A stretch of 64,000 nt of DNA, taken from positions 1-64,000 of the forward strand of contig CACHZY010000005.1 in assembly GCA_902584445.1 (NCBI GenBank). The letters are read 5' to 3'. The notes under the pieces are model-generated. The model was not told the origin of the DNA. It saw nothing but the letters and a program-made list of their open reading frames with translations, and did not search any database. Of this stretch, positions 49,584-60,300 are shown one piece after another. The translations under genes and the position numbers were made by a program. Origin of the DNA: an uncultured Bacteroidota bacterium (GTDB taxonomy: Bacteria > Bacteroidota > Bacteroidia > Flavobacteriales > Flavobacteriaceae). Position 1 is the first letter of the stretch; each line of letters begins with the position of its first letter.

Positions 49584-52500
49584 TCTCTAACTATTTTAAC
49601 TGTTTTATCAACTGTTTTACCGCTTAATTGAATCAGGTAAATCCCTTTTGAAAATTCTTCTAAATTGATTTGAACCTTTCTGCTAGATTGAATTTCGTTA
49701 CAACTCGTTTTAAGGATATTACCATCTCCATCAATTACTCTAATATCTACAGTACTGTCTTTTCCATGAATATATAGGTTTACATTATCCTTTGTTGGAT
49801 TGGGATAGAACTCTACTTCTTCACTTATAAATACTTCCTCTGTGTATGATCCTTGGCAAGATTTATCAGTCCTAACCATTAGAAAGTTTACACCTTTTTT
49901 GAGATCAATTTTAGGATTTGAATGGTCAAAATCTTTTTCAATACCATTGTGAACGATAGTATATTTGTCTGAGCCACTTAGATCAAACGAAATAGACCTA
50001 TTTGCATTATTAACTCTCGAGGAAGCGGATAGGGGAGCTGGCTCCATGATGTTAATATCAAAACACTGATTATAACCACTCTTATCCTCAACAGTGAAAC
50101 AAAGGTTGTACTGACCAGTATTTAAATTAGTTATTGATTTAGAATATCCACTTGATGAATTTAAGTTATGAGTATCGTTCCCATTAATTGTAAGGGTGTA
50201 GTTTAAATTTTTGTCTTTGGCAGATACATCTATTGAACCATCGGATGAACCTCGACAACTTAAATTTTCAATTGAAATAGAAAAATTATCATTAGGAAGA
50301 GAGAATATTTTATTACCGTTTACATCATTGGAATTTGAGTATGGATCATTTGGATTGGCATCATTTTGATTAATTACTCCGTCTTTGTCAGAATCATAAA
50401 TTAGCTCTACAACATCATAATTAATATCATTTGCTGAACCTTGATAACCACTTCTCATTTGAACAATCTCAAAATAACCGTCCCCATCTAAATCAACCGG
50501 TATTTTGAATCCTTTGAACCATCCCGACGGATCAATAAACCCAGACGAATTCTTATGATTTTCTGGAAACACAACCTTTGTTGGAATAAATTTTTTTCCA
50601 TTATTTATAAAAATAAAATAGTTGTAATCTCTACTTGACATTTCATCAGCTCCAGTAGAATTGAAGTACCAGCCATTTTGGGGGACTATATCCACATCTC
50701 CATCATTATCGAGATCGACTACGTGGATCCCATTAGCATGGTTATATGACAGGTCATAATTAAAATTATCGGAATCCATGACTCCATTATGATTATTACT
50801 TAAATCTATATTGAAATCTTTATATGAGGACCAACCTATCCATTTGCTTGTAATATCTGCTCCATCATGGTCAAAAACTCTTATGTGACCCTGTTTATAG
50901 GTATAATTTTCCATGAATAATAAAATATATTCATATTCATCATCTTCATCCAAATTTTCTACAAATACGCACCAGTCATCAGCAATTACATAGTCCTGAT
51001 CAATTCCTTCAAAAATATTAACAGTATTATATGAATTAAAATCTATTTGATCATTAATATTAAAATTCAATATTTCAAGAGATAAAAATTGGTGTGCCTC
51101 TTCATGTAAATCATATGAAGATTGATAACCGTGATTTTCCCAATATTCGTCACCTGAAAATCCAATATGGTTTCCATGTTTATACTTTTTTCTAAATAGT
51201 GGTAAATATAGTTTACCTCCTTTCTCATAGACCAAATTAGAGTCAAAGGAGTTAGGATATTTTAGAAATTCCTCCCTGGTAAAAGCAAAATTCAAACTGA
51301 AGACTTTTCCCTCCTTTGAATCATTTATATCATAATACCTGATTATATGCGCTTCCCTTTTGTTATTTATCGAAGTCATATTTTCTCTTGTATTGTAAGC
51401 ACTTGTTATAACTTCATCAACTCCATCTCTGTCAATATCAAAAGCCGTTGAATTATATCTATTCAAAGGACACTTTGTGAACTCCCCATATTGAAATGTA
51501 TCATCAATTTCATATTCTTTGAAGCCATTACCTGTATTGATAAATAATTTATCGTGCGTGTTAAAAGGACAACCATCAATATAAAAATCTGGCTGATACC
51601 CATCTCTTCCATGATAATTTTGAGTATGATGAAAAATGTCTACCAACCCATCACCATTAAAATCTGAAACACTTCTATGAATTTGAGCAGCATCTCCTTT
51701 AACAAAAATTGAATAATCTTCATCATACTCAAAAGATATGATTCCATTATTATTTTTTTGAATTAAAAGAGTAGCAAATGAACCAACTTCAGGATCACTT
51801 CCAACTGGTATAACAAGATCAATTAGCCCGTCTCCATTCCAATCAGAGCTATAATTCATATATCTGTTAAGAAAAATCTGTTTGTCTTTTGTAAAACCAG
51901 ATTTTTGAATTGCAAGATCAATCAGCCCTTGCATATTTTCAATTGTATTTTTGTGAACCTTACTTACTTTAATTTCATCTAATGTCCTGGTTTGATCATT
52001 TCCTTCATTACCCCCTGATTCATTACCCTCATTTACAGTTACAGTCAAGGTGATATTTTTAGAAAAGGCTTCATAATTATCATCTTCCGCTTGATTAAGT
52101 GTTATTTGGGTAGTTCCTGTTCCAACCAAAGTAACAGTATTTCCAGATACAGTAGCTACACTTAAATTGGAAGAACTGTATGTAATTAAACCACTGCTTC
52201 TGGAGCTTGCATTCATATTAAATTGTGAGTCATTTAAATTTTTACTAATGTTTTCAAAACCAATTAATGACGCTGCAGCGCTATGCTTACTATTATTTCC
52301 TGATGTTACAGTCAAGGTTATATTCTTAGAAAAGGCTTCATAATTATCATCTTCCGCTTGATTAAGTGTTATTTGGGTAGTTCCTGTTCCAACTAAAGTA
52401 ACAGTATTTCCAGATACAGATGCTACATTTGGGTTTAAGGAGGTGTATGTTATCGAACCAGTGCTATTGGAACTTGCATTAATATTAAAATCAGGGTCAT

Positions 52501-54553
52501 CAATATTTTTGTTAATGTTTTCAAATCCAATTAATGATTCAGCAGCACTTTGTTTGCCATAGCTTACTGGATACTCATAAGCCCCGATATCAGGATTGAC
52601 TCTAACACTACTATTTATATCGTAGAGGGGAATATTATTGTTTTGAACCCCGTTATCAACTAGATAACTACTTTGTAGTAAATCAAAATCAAATGCAGCA
52701 GAATTTTTAAATAAACTCTCTTTTTCAGATCTTTTATCTACATAAAAACCATTTGGGAAAAATGATATTCCTGTATTGGAAACCTCTCCAAAAGCCAAAA
52801 CATTATTTGATCCTGTAACAGCATTTGGATTATTCTGAGTATTTATACTGAAAATTTGAAATGCATTATCACTGGCTTGTTTTGCCCAGCTTACATTATT
52901 AAAAACTTTCACATTATATGAACTATGGATCGTTATACCAGAAGTACCCTGACGACCATGATTAAGTGCATCTTTCCAGTCTACTCCATAAGTTGTATTT
53001 ACATTTGTGGGGATTTCACCATTTTCAAAAATGGTATTGTTAGCAACAATAGAATTATTGGTTTTATGTACGACAAGACCATTAAGCCCATTGCCATAGG
53101 ATACATTATTAGCAAAGTAAAAAGTTCCTTTGTATTGACCATTAGGATTTTGGTCATTAGCTCCCGATCCATTGCTATTATTTCGAGTTATGTAACAACC
53201 TGATCCGTCAATGATATAGTCTTGAACATCACACCCGTATTTATCACTTTTTGGAGAATTAGCAGTTACTCCATTACAGGTGCCATTGTTCATATATGTC
53301 TTATTGAAATATGGGATTTTATTAATGTTATCATAAGTCCTATTATGAGTAATACGCATTTTAATTGTATAGGTCTTATCATCTAGATGTTTAGATTGCG
53401 CAATAACTATTGCACTTTCCGCATTGAAGGACCACCAAGTTGTATTGTACACCTGATTATGAGCAATTACTACATAATCACCGTTATTTACCCTAATTCC
53501 CGAATTGGGACAATTATAAACTTTATTATGATGTAAAATAATATGGTGTCCACTCCAAATAGCAATACCTCTCCCAGTAAATTTTTTCTGGGGCTGTACA
53601 TTTGGATTACTTGCAACTAGATTCACAAAATTAGTTCTGTTAGCAATCGCTTGACTATAAGTAATATTTGCATTAGGCCCCTCAATTTCAAAACCTGAAA
53701 TTTCTAGATAGCTTGTTTCAGTACCTGAATTACCTCCAATAAAACCGCCCATACCATCAAATTTTATTTTAGGTTGCTCTCCAATATAATTTCTTATAAC
53801 CAATGGGTTGTAAATATCTGGCGCGGTAGCAGCATTATTGTATGCCAATGACAAGTTAACCACTTGGTTATTATTTGTCCCCGATCCATAATTACTATTG
53901 TAATAAGTTCCTGAGCGGACATAGATTACATCTCCCTTTTGCCAAGAGTTTACTGCTTGCTGAATAGTATTGAATGGACTCGCCAAGCTACCATTTCCAC
54001 CTCCTCCAGCGGTTGATGATACGTATAGATTAGACGTAGACTTATTTTCAAGGGTTAACGCATCAATATAATAAGTACCAGAACTTGCAAAAATTAATTT
54101 AATTTTTCCAGAGGTACTCGCTGTAGTTGGAATAAATTTGAAAGAATAATATGACCACTCATTTGATCTTATTGTTTGAGTCTGAGGGGTTTCTTCAGCA
54201 GCATTTCCCCAACCATCTTTTATTGTAACACTAATAGAATTTCCTTTTTTAGACTTGGCATAAAAGGAAATATTTACTTCTTGCCCTATTTGTTTATTAA
54301 AATTTGAAGCATCATAGTTAATTAAGGTGTGCTCTCCTCCGGAAATCACTTTTAATGATCCTGACTGTTCGAAAAAATCACTGTCTGAATTAGTAAAGTC
54401 TAAATTCTCAGGTGCTGCTTTCCATTTGCCATGAACATTAGATTCGAAACTCCCAATTCCTCCAGGCGTTAACTGACTATAAAGTGTCTGATTTATTAAA
54501 CAAATAATTAAAATAAAAAAAAGAAAGCCACTATTTATGATTGATTTCAACAT
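49580..54553 (-). CDS. Giant T9SS-sorted protein: CBM-like N-domain, right-handed parallel beta-helix, two Ig-like repeats, FG-GAP/VCBS repeats, C-terminal sorting domain
   Basis: 1657 aa; signal peptide; jelly-roll-like NISFYAKSKKGNSISVTIKDGWG...YIDALTLENKS; beta-helix LYVSSTAGGGGNGSLASPFNTIQQAVNSWQKGDVIYVRSGTY; DWNGDGLIDLVIP, DFNGDGLVDIFHH, DIDRDGVDEVITS, DLDNDGDVDIVPQ, DLDGDGYFEIVQM; terminal YPNPTKDNVNLYIHG...SKGIYLIQLSGKTVDKTVKIVRE. Confidence 0.85.
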   Translation of the reverse strand: MLKSIINSGFLFFILIICLINQTLYSQLTPGGIGSFESNVHGKWKAAPENLDFTNSDSDFFEQSGSLKVISGGEHTLINYDASNFNKQIGQEVNISFYAKSKKGNSISVTIKDGWGNAAEETPQTQTIRSNEWSYYSFKFIPTTASTSGKIKLIFASSGTYYIDALTLENKSTSNLYVSSTAGGGGNGSLASPFNTIQQAVNSWQKGDVIYVRSGTYYNSNYGSGTNNNQVVNLSLAYNNAATAPDIYNPLVIRNYIGEQPKIKFDGMGGFIGGNSGTETSYLEISGFEIEGPNANITYSQAIANRTNFVNLVASNPNVQPQKKFTGRGIAIWSGHHIILHHNKVYNCPNSGIRVNNGDYVVIAHNQVYNTTWWSFNAESAIVIAQSKHLDDKTYTIKMRITHNRTYDNINKIPYFNKTYMNNGTCNGVTANSPKSDKYGCDVQDYIIDGSGCYITRNNSNGSGANDQNPNGQYKGTFYFANNVSYGNGLNGLVVHKTNNSIVANNTIFENGEIPTNVNTTYGVDWKDALNHGRQGTSGITIHSSYNVKVFNNVSWAKQASDNAFQIFSINTQNNPNAVTGSNNVLAFGEVSNTGISFFPNGFYVDKRSEKESLFKNSAAFDFDLLQSSYLVDNGVQNNNIPLYDINSSVRVNPDIGAYEYPVSYGKQSAAESLIGFENINKNIDDPDFNINASSNSTGSITYTSLNPNVASVSGNTVTLVGTGTTQITLNQAEDDNYEAFSKNITLTVTSGNNSKHSAAASLIGFENISKNLNDSQFNMNASSRSSGLITYSSSNLSVATVSGNTVTLVGTGTTQITLNQAEDDNYEAFSKNITLTVTVNEGNESGGNEGNDQTRTLDEIKVSKVHKNTIENMQGLIDLAIQKSGFTKDKQIFLNRYMNYSSDWNGDGLIDLVIPVGSDPEVGSFATLLIQKNNNGIISFEYDEDYSIFVKGDAAQIHRSVSDFNGDGLVDIFHHTQNYHGRDGYQPDFYIDGCPFNTHDKLFINTGNGFKEYEIDDTFQYGEFTKCPLNRYNSTAFDIDRDGVDEVITSAYNTRENMTSINNKREAHIIRYYDINDSKEGKVFSLNFAFTREEFLKYPNSFDSNLVYEKGGKLYLPLFRKKYKHGNHIGFSGDEYWENHGYQSSYDLHEEAHQFLSLEILNFNINDQIDFNSYNTVNIFEGIDQDYVIADDWCVFVENLDEDDEYEYILLFMENYTYKQGHIRVFDHDGADITSKWIGWSSYKDFNIDLSNNHNGVMDSDNFNYDLSYNHANGIHVVDLDNDGDVDIVPQNGWYFNSTGADEMSSRDYNYFIFINNGKKFIPTKVVFPENHKNSSGFIDPSGWFKGFKIPVDLDGDGYFEIVQMRSGYQGSANDINYDVVELIYDSDKDGVINQNDANPNDPYSNSNDVNGNKIFSLPNDNFSISIENLSCRGSSDGSIDVSAKDKNLNYTLTINGNDTHNLNSSSGYSKSITNLNTGQYNLCFTVEDKSGYNQCFDINIMEPAPLSASSRVNNANRSISFDLSGSDKYTIVHNGIEKDFDHSNPKIDLKKGVNFLMVRTDKSCQGSYTEEVFISEEVEFYPNPTKDNVNLYIHGKDSTVDIRVIDGDGNILKTSCNEIQSSRKVQINLEEFSKGIYLIQLSGKTVDKTVKIVRE
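52034..52556 (-). repeat. Two tandem ~265-bp coding repeats (Ig-like Big_2-type domains) in the giant T9SS protein
   Basis: Both copies contain the near-identical block AAGGCTTCATAATTATCATCTTCCGCTTGATTAAGTGTTATTTGGGTAGTTCCTGTTCCAAC; protein repeat SVSGNTVTLVGTGTTQITLNQAEDDNYEAFSKNITLTVT. Confidence 0.9.
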
Positions 54554-54601
54554 CGTTATTTAATTAAGATGTAATTAGCTCAAAATTTCATCTAAAAAAA
54601 A

Positions 54602-55699
54602 TTAAAACTTCCAGTCAGAACCAAAATACGTTTTAATTGGCGAAATACTTCCATCATCGTTATGTTTAAATCGGGTAAATTTAACATTTCTCAAATGGGT
54701 TTTACCAGAGATTTCGGTGTCATGGTAAAAAAGGTACCATTGGTCGTTAATTTTAATTGTCGAGTGATGATTAGTCCAACCTTGAACGGGCTCCCCTAAT
54801 ATTCCTTGATAGGTAAAAGGGCCATAAGGGTTATCACCAGTTGCATAAGCTAAATTATGTGAATCTCCAGTGGAGTAACTAAGGTAATAAACATCGCCAA
54901 TTTTATGAATCCATGGAGCTTCAAAAAATCTAATTTCAAGCTCTTTTGTAAGTATAGGCTTCCCCGATTTGTTTAAGATTTGAATCTGCTTAACTTCTTC
55001 ATCAAATTCCAGCATGTTATTTTTTAGTTTTGCCATACGTGGCATAATGGCTGGATTATTTTCCACACCAAGATCTGTCAATGATCCTTTTGGATCAAAC
55101 TCACCAGATTCCCATTGTTGTAATTGACCTCCCCAAATACCTCCAAAATACATATAGGCACTTCCGTCATCATCAATAAATGTTGTTGGGTCTATGCTAT
55201 AACTACCTCTCATAGGTTTTGGTCTGGCTTTAAACGGGCCAGCAGGATTTTTTGATGTTGCAACTCCAATTCTGAAAATTTCGTCTTTATCTTTTGCGGG
55301 AAAATACAGGTAATAAGTCCCATTTTTATAAGCTGCGTCAGGTGCCCAAAATCTGCTTTTGGCCCATTTTACGTCTTCTACAGAAAGCCCCACAGGATGA
55401 ATCTTTAAGTCACTCCCATCTTTATTCATAGAAATTACATGATAATCCTTCATATTAAAATGATTTCCAGTGTCGTCCTCTACACTTCCAGTTTCAATAT
55501 CGTGAGAGGCATATATATAAACTCTTCCTTCAAAAAGGTGGGCGGATGGATCAGCCGTGTAGATCTCACTTATTAAGGGCGAATTTTTAAAATCGGTGTT
55601 GGGATTAATTAATTCGATTGGCTGAGCAATCATTTTTAATGAAGCCAAACAAGCTAATAATAATAATTCTTTGCAGGTAATTTTAAAAAAATTATACAT
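54602..55699 (-). CDS. GH43-family glycoside hydrolase (beta-xylosidase/arabinofuranosidase-like)
   Basis: ADPSAHLFEGRVYIYASHD, AKSRFWAPDAAYKNGTYYLYFPA, SIDPTTFIDDDGSAYMYFGG, FFEAPWIHKIGDVYYLSYSTG, NHHSTIKINDQWYLFYHD. ATG at 55699 preferred; the TTG at 55723 overlaps a promoter motif. Confidence 0.92.
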   Translation of the reverse strand: MYNFFKITCKELLLLACLASLKMIAQPIELINPNTDFKNSPLISEIYTADPSAHLFEGRVYIYASHDIETGSVEDDTGNHFNMKDYHVISMNKDGSDLKIHPVGLSVEDVKWAKSRFWAPDAAYKNGTYYLYFPAKDKDEIFRIGVATSKNPAGPFKARPKPMRGSYSIDPTTFIDDDGSAYMYFGGIWGGQLQQWESGEFDPKGSLTDLGVENNPAIMPRMAKLKNNMLEFDEEVKQIQILNKSGKPILTKELEIRFFEAPWIHKIGDVYYLSYSTGDSHNLAYATGDNPYGPFTYQGILGEPVQGWTNHHSTIKINDQWYLFYHDTEISGKTHLRNVKFTRFKHNDDGSISPIKTYFGSDWKF

Positions 55700-55720
55700 T
55701 TTAAATTTTAAATTAATAAG

Positions 55721-55728
55721 CAAAAGTA
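55721..55728 (-). promoter_or_regulatory. TACTTTTG (TAnnTTTG -7 element) upstream of GH43
   Basis: CAAAAGTA on + strand, 21 nt upstream of the preferred ATG. Confidence 0.45.
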
Positions 55729-55803
55729 GGTCTAGAAAATACTCTGCTTTATAAGAAACAGATCAAAAAATAAAACAAGATCGTCATACCCAAGTTTTTA
55801 AAT

Positions 55804-57207
55804 TTAATAGTGTACAGGAATGTAATCCTTTGATTCAAGAATTCCTTCTAAAGAGGGATTAATTTTATTGAATTTGGATATACGATCCAATGGGTGAAAA
55901 GTCGGCTTTATTAGAGGCATTTTGTATGTGATTAAGAAATCACCTTGTTCAACCATCCAATCATGTAGTTTAACCTCAAGTTTTTCTTTAATTTTTTGAT
56001 AGCTATCAATTTGTGCAATATTATTGTGTTCATAGGGGTCATTTTCCAAATCATATAGTTCTTCATAAGGAGTTTCTTTAAAAGCATTGGAGCCTCTAAT
56101 AATAAATTTATTTACTTCTTCATTATCCCCTAGGTTGTTTTGAACTACTTCATTCGAATTAAAGTTTTTTATATACTTATATTTCTTATCTCTGACAGAT
56201 CTAGAGGGGAAAACATAACACTTTTGAATGTTCTGACGAGTTGCTACGCCATATACATAATCTTTAATGGGTTTATCTTTACCTTTTAAAATTGAGAGAA
56301 AACTTTTACCATCAAGTCCATATGATTTGCCTCCAGCAAGATCAATAATTGTAGGTAGTATGTCAATGACTGAAACAATTTGATTAGAGGAAATCCCCTT
56401 CTTAATAATTTTTGGCCATCGTACGATTAAAGGTATTTTTAAGCCAGTCTCTTTAACACTCCATTTACCCTTCAAGCTGTGGTCAGATAAGTAAAAAAAG
56501 ACCCCATTGTCAAGTACATTTAAACGAGATAGCATTGATATCGTTTTTTCCAATTGGATATTATTGTCTTTTATATTTTGATAATATCCTGCTTTAAAAG
56601 AGCTATTTTGACCTTTTCCTCTAGGAGTTGTTGGGTCATGACTTAAATCCATATCTAAATATGACGTTTCTTTGGGGTAGGGGCCATGTGGATAGTCTGA
56701 AGAAAAAATTATGCAATAAGGTTTATTGGTACTTTTTATATAATCTTCAACTTTATTTAATGGTATTTGTCTACTTTTTTCTTTTCCAAAAAACTTCGAC
56801 CAGTTAAATTTTTTATTAGGATAAATGTGTCCTTTTCCAGCAAGGATTACCTCGTATCCTAACGGTTTAAGAAGACTATTAATTTCTTTAACATTTTTTA
56901 CCGGAAGGTGATTAGCCATACATCCATTTTTAATAGGGTATAAACCGGTAAATAGCTGTGATCTACTTGGAGAACAGATTGCTTGAGAAGTGTAGGCGTT
57001 ATTAAATTTTATTCCCTCCCTTGCAAGCCTATCAGCCCCAGACGTTGATACTTCTGGATTTCCATAGGCACCATAATCCCATTGATTTTGGTCATCTGAA
57101 ATATAAATAAAGATATTTGGAGGTGTGCTGGTTTTGTTCTCATATCTGCCATATATAAGTCCAGTTAAAATTGATATTAAATAAATCTTATAGAGGAAAT
57201 ATATCAT
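55804..57207 (-). CDS. S1-family sulfatase
   Basis: NIFIYISDDQNQWDYGAYGNPEVSTSGADRLAREGIKFNNAYTSQAICSPSRSQLFTGLYPIKNG; FYLSDHSLKGKWSVKETGLKIPLIVRWP. Confidence 0.92.
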   Translation of the reverse strand: MIYFLYKIYLISILTGLIYGRYENKTSTPPNIFIYISDDQNQWDYGAYGNPEVSTSGADRLAREGIKFNNAYTSQAICSPSRSQLFTGLYPIKNGCMANHLPVKNVKEINSLLKPLGYEVILAGKGHIYPNKKFNWSKFFGKEKSRQIPLNKVEDYIKSTNKPYCIIFSSDYPHGPYPKETSYLDMDLSHDPTTPRGKGQNSSFKAGYYQNIKDNNIQLEKTISMLSRLNVLDNGVFFYLSDHSLKGKWSVKETGLKIPLIVRWPKIIKKGISSNQIVSVIDILPTIIDLAGGKSYGLDGKSFLSILKGKDKPIKDYVYGVATRQNIQKCYVFPSRSVRDKKYKYIKNFNSNEVVQNNLGDNEEVNKFIIRGSNAFKETPYEELYDLENDPYEHNNIAQIDSYQKIKEKLEVKLHDWMVEQGDFLITYKMPLIKPTFHPLDRISKFNKINPSLEGILESKDYIPVHY

Positions 57208-57333
57208 TTGTAAAAATTCCCTTTAGCTAGTTAAAATTATTCGAACCTATAATAAATATTCTAATTAAAGTAATTTTAAAATTGATTATTTGAAAATATA
57301 CATTAAAATGAATAAAATGTTATATTGAGATTG

Positions 57334-57361
57334 TTGTAATGACTAAATAGTTATAATTTAG
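57334..57361 (+). promoter_or_regulatory. Candidate promoter of the hybrid two-component regulator: TTG-N17-TAATTTAG
   Basis: TTG 57334-57336 and TAATTTAG 57354-57361, 15 nt before the GTG start; -7 element diverges from TAnnTTTG. Confidence 0.35.
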
Positions 57362-57376
57362 CGCAAATCGTTACAG

Positions 57377-60300
57377 GTGCTTAGATCTTCTCTCTTTTCT
57401 TTTATTTTGTTCTTTTTTCTACAAGTATTTGCACAGCAAGAACCATATTTATTTGTGAATTCCTCTAGTGAGATGGGAAACCGACCTATTACATCTATTG
57501 CCAAGGACAATAATTCTTTTTTATGGGTCGGTACTTATGGAGGGGGATTGAAAAAATTTGATGGGATTGATGTAAAAACCTATCGTCATGATATATATGA
57601 GGAGACTGCCCTGTCAAGCTCTATTATTCACGATTTGATGATTGATGAGGTCGGTCAGCTTTGGGTAGGATCTAATGATGGACTTCATTTGTATAACCCT
57701 GAAAAAGATAATTTTTTTAGGTTTTTAAATAATTTTCAAGGAAAACCGATTAAAGTCCATGCAATTGAATCATTGGATGATGAGAATATTTTAGTTGGAA
57801 CGCACCAAAGTGGTCTTTTTGTAATTAATTACCTAAGTAAATCAATAATTGAGATTGAACTCTCAATTAACATAGAAAAAAATAATTTTTTAATACATGA
57901 TATCAAAAGAGATATTTCTAATAGGATTTGGGTTGCTACAAATCTTGGCCTATTCCAATTTGATAGTAATGATTTTTTATTAAAGAGAGTTAAAGTACAA
58001 GATCAAAAGTCGTCGCGATTACTTGAAAAAAATATTTTATCAATATTGGTAGATAATCAGAGCAACATTTGGCTAGGAACTACTTCTTCAGGAATCCTTA
58101 AAATCCAATCTAATAATTCTAATTATTTAATTGTAAATCAAATTTCACTTACAAATAAGAGAATTCTTGCTTTAGAAGAATATAAAAATGGGAAAATCTT
58201 ATGTGGTACTGAAAATGACGGATTATTCATTTTAGATTATAATGGAAATGTTCTTGATAGATATCTTTCTAAGAGCACCGACAACTTTAGTATAGCTTCC
58301 AACTCTGTTTGGTCAATTTTTTCTGATGATGAGGATAGGGTATGGATTGGTTATTATGATAAAGGGTTAGACAAATATGACCCAAGACATTTTAAATTTA
58401 ATTTTTTAAAAAATATAATATCAAAGCCTAACCCTTTCCCGAAATCTATTTCAGGTATAGCAAAAGATAAAAAAGGGCTCATTTGGTTTAGTAGTATAGA
58501 TCAGGGGGTTTATGCTTATAATTCACGTAACAATTACTATTATTATTTGAATGATCCTAAGAACAAATTAGCTAGTGGTATAAATAGTTTTGATATCCCC
58601 TCACTTTACATAGACAAATCGGGAAACATTTGGGTTGCTTCTTGGTACTCAGGAGTTTATTTATTGAAAAATGGTACAGATGGATTTATTAACTTTAACA
58701 GGAAAACCCACCCTAAAATTTTTAAATCTAATCGTATAGCAAGTTTCTCAGAGGATTTAAATGGAAAAATTTGGATTGGAACTTTTCAAAGTGGTTTAAT
58801 TTCATATGAGCCTATTTCAAAAACTTTCACTAAACATGACTCTCCAAGTATTCGTGAAAACGGGCTTAATAGAGCCAATATCAGAAAAGTATTGGCAGAT
58901 TCCCGAAATAATATTTGGTTAGGAACACGTCAAGGTGTTTTTATTTATGATAAAAAAACTTCTGCTTTAAAATCATTTAATTATAGAATTAAGGAACTTA
59001 TTGGGAAACAATTTTCTGAAATTGTAATTTTTTCCCTTTATGAAGATCTTAATAAAAAAATATGGATAGGGACTGACGGCTTCGGAGCTTTCTGTTATAA
59101 CCCTTCGGATGATACTTTGGAATGGTTTAATAAAAATAATAGAATGCCTTTGCTTACTGTAAACTCCATTACACAAACTAATGATGGTTTTCATTGGTTT
59201 GGTGGTGATGATGGTTTGGTTCGCTTTGACACTACTTTAGATGAAATCAAGTTTTATAATTCTTCAGATGGATTAATGAGTAACATGATCAATAAGAATA
59301 CTTTTTATAAGGATAATGATATTCTTTATTTAGGAACAAACAAGGGAGTAAATTTTTTCAATTACAATAAATTAACCAACAATTTATTGGCCCCTAAGAT
59401 TAAACTGAAGGAATTGAGAATTTCAAATCAGCCAGTTGCAGTAGGAGAAAGCGGTCCGCTTCCAAATGCGCTGGATGCTTTAAAAGTCCTTGAGCTTGAC
59501 CATTATCAATCATCTTTTTCAATCGATTATGTTGGGATTAATTACACTCGGGGAAACCAAAATAATTACGCATATAGACTAAAGGGATTTGAGGAAAATT
59601 GGAATTATGTAGGAAATTCTAGCAGTGCCAATTACACAAATATTAGACCAGGAAATTATACTTTCGAACTTAATGCTTCTAATTCAGATGGAACATGGAA
59701 TGAAGAACCTTTTGTTCTTCCAATTATAATTAGGCCTCCTTGGTGGATTACCAATGTTGCTTATTTAATTTACGTTCTTATATTTTCTGGCCTGCTGTTT
59801 GTTTTTTATAAACTGGTTGATCAGCAATATAAAGAAAGAAGGAGAGCTGAGCTGGAAAAAGATAAACGTAAGCAAGTTGAGGAGTTAAATGAGCAAAAAA
59901 TCCAGTTTTTTACTAATATCTCTCATGAATTTAGAACCCCTTTAACATTAATTTTAAACCCTATGGAGTCATTAATTTCTAGATCCTTTGAATCAGAAGG
60001 AAAAGAGGTTAGACAAAAATATATTACTGTCTACAATAATGCCAACAGAATGCTCAGATTAATTGACGAATTAATGGATTTCAGGAAAATTCAATTTAAT
60101 AGAACAAAACTTCAGGTTGAAAGGTGTAGCTTGACAGAAAGTTTATCATCAGTAGTTTCAAATTTTACTATTGAGGCTAGTGACCGAAAAATAATTTTAG
60201 ATACAGAGTTTAATCTTTCAAAGGATGAAATTTGGATAGATACTTCGATGTTTGAAAAAATTGTGTTTAATCTTTTATCAAACGCCTTCAAAGCAACCTC

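Noticed and set aside
52034-52556. Repeat pair considered as a CRISPR-like or mobile repeat
   Set aside because: Two in-frame ~265-bp copies inside one ORF encoding Ig-like domains; no spacer structure.
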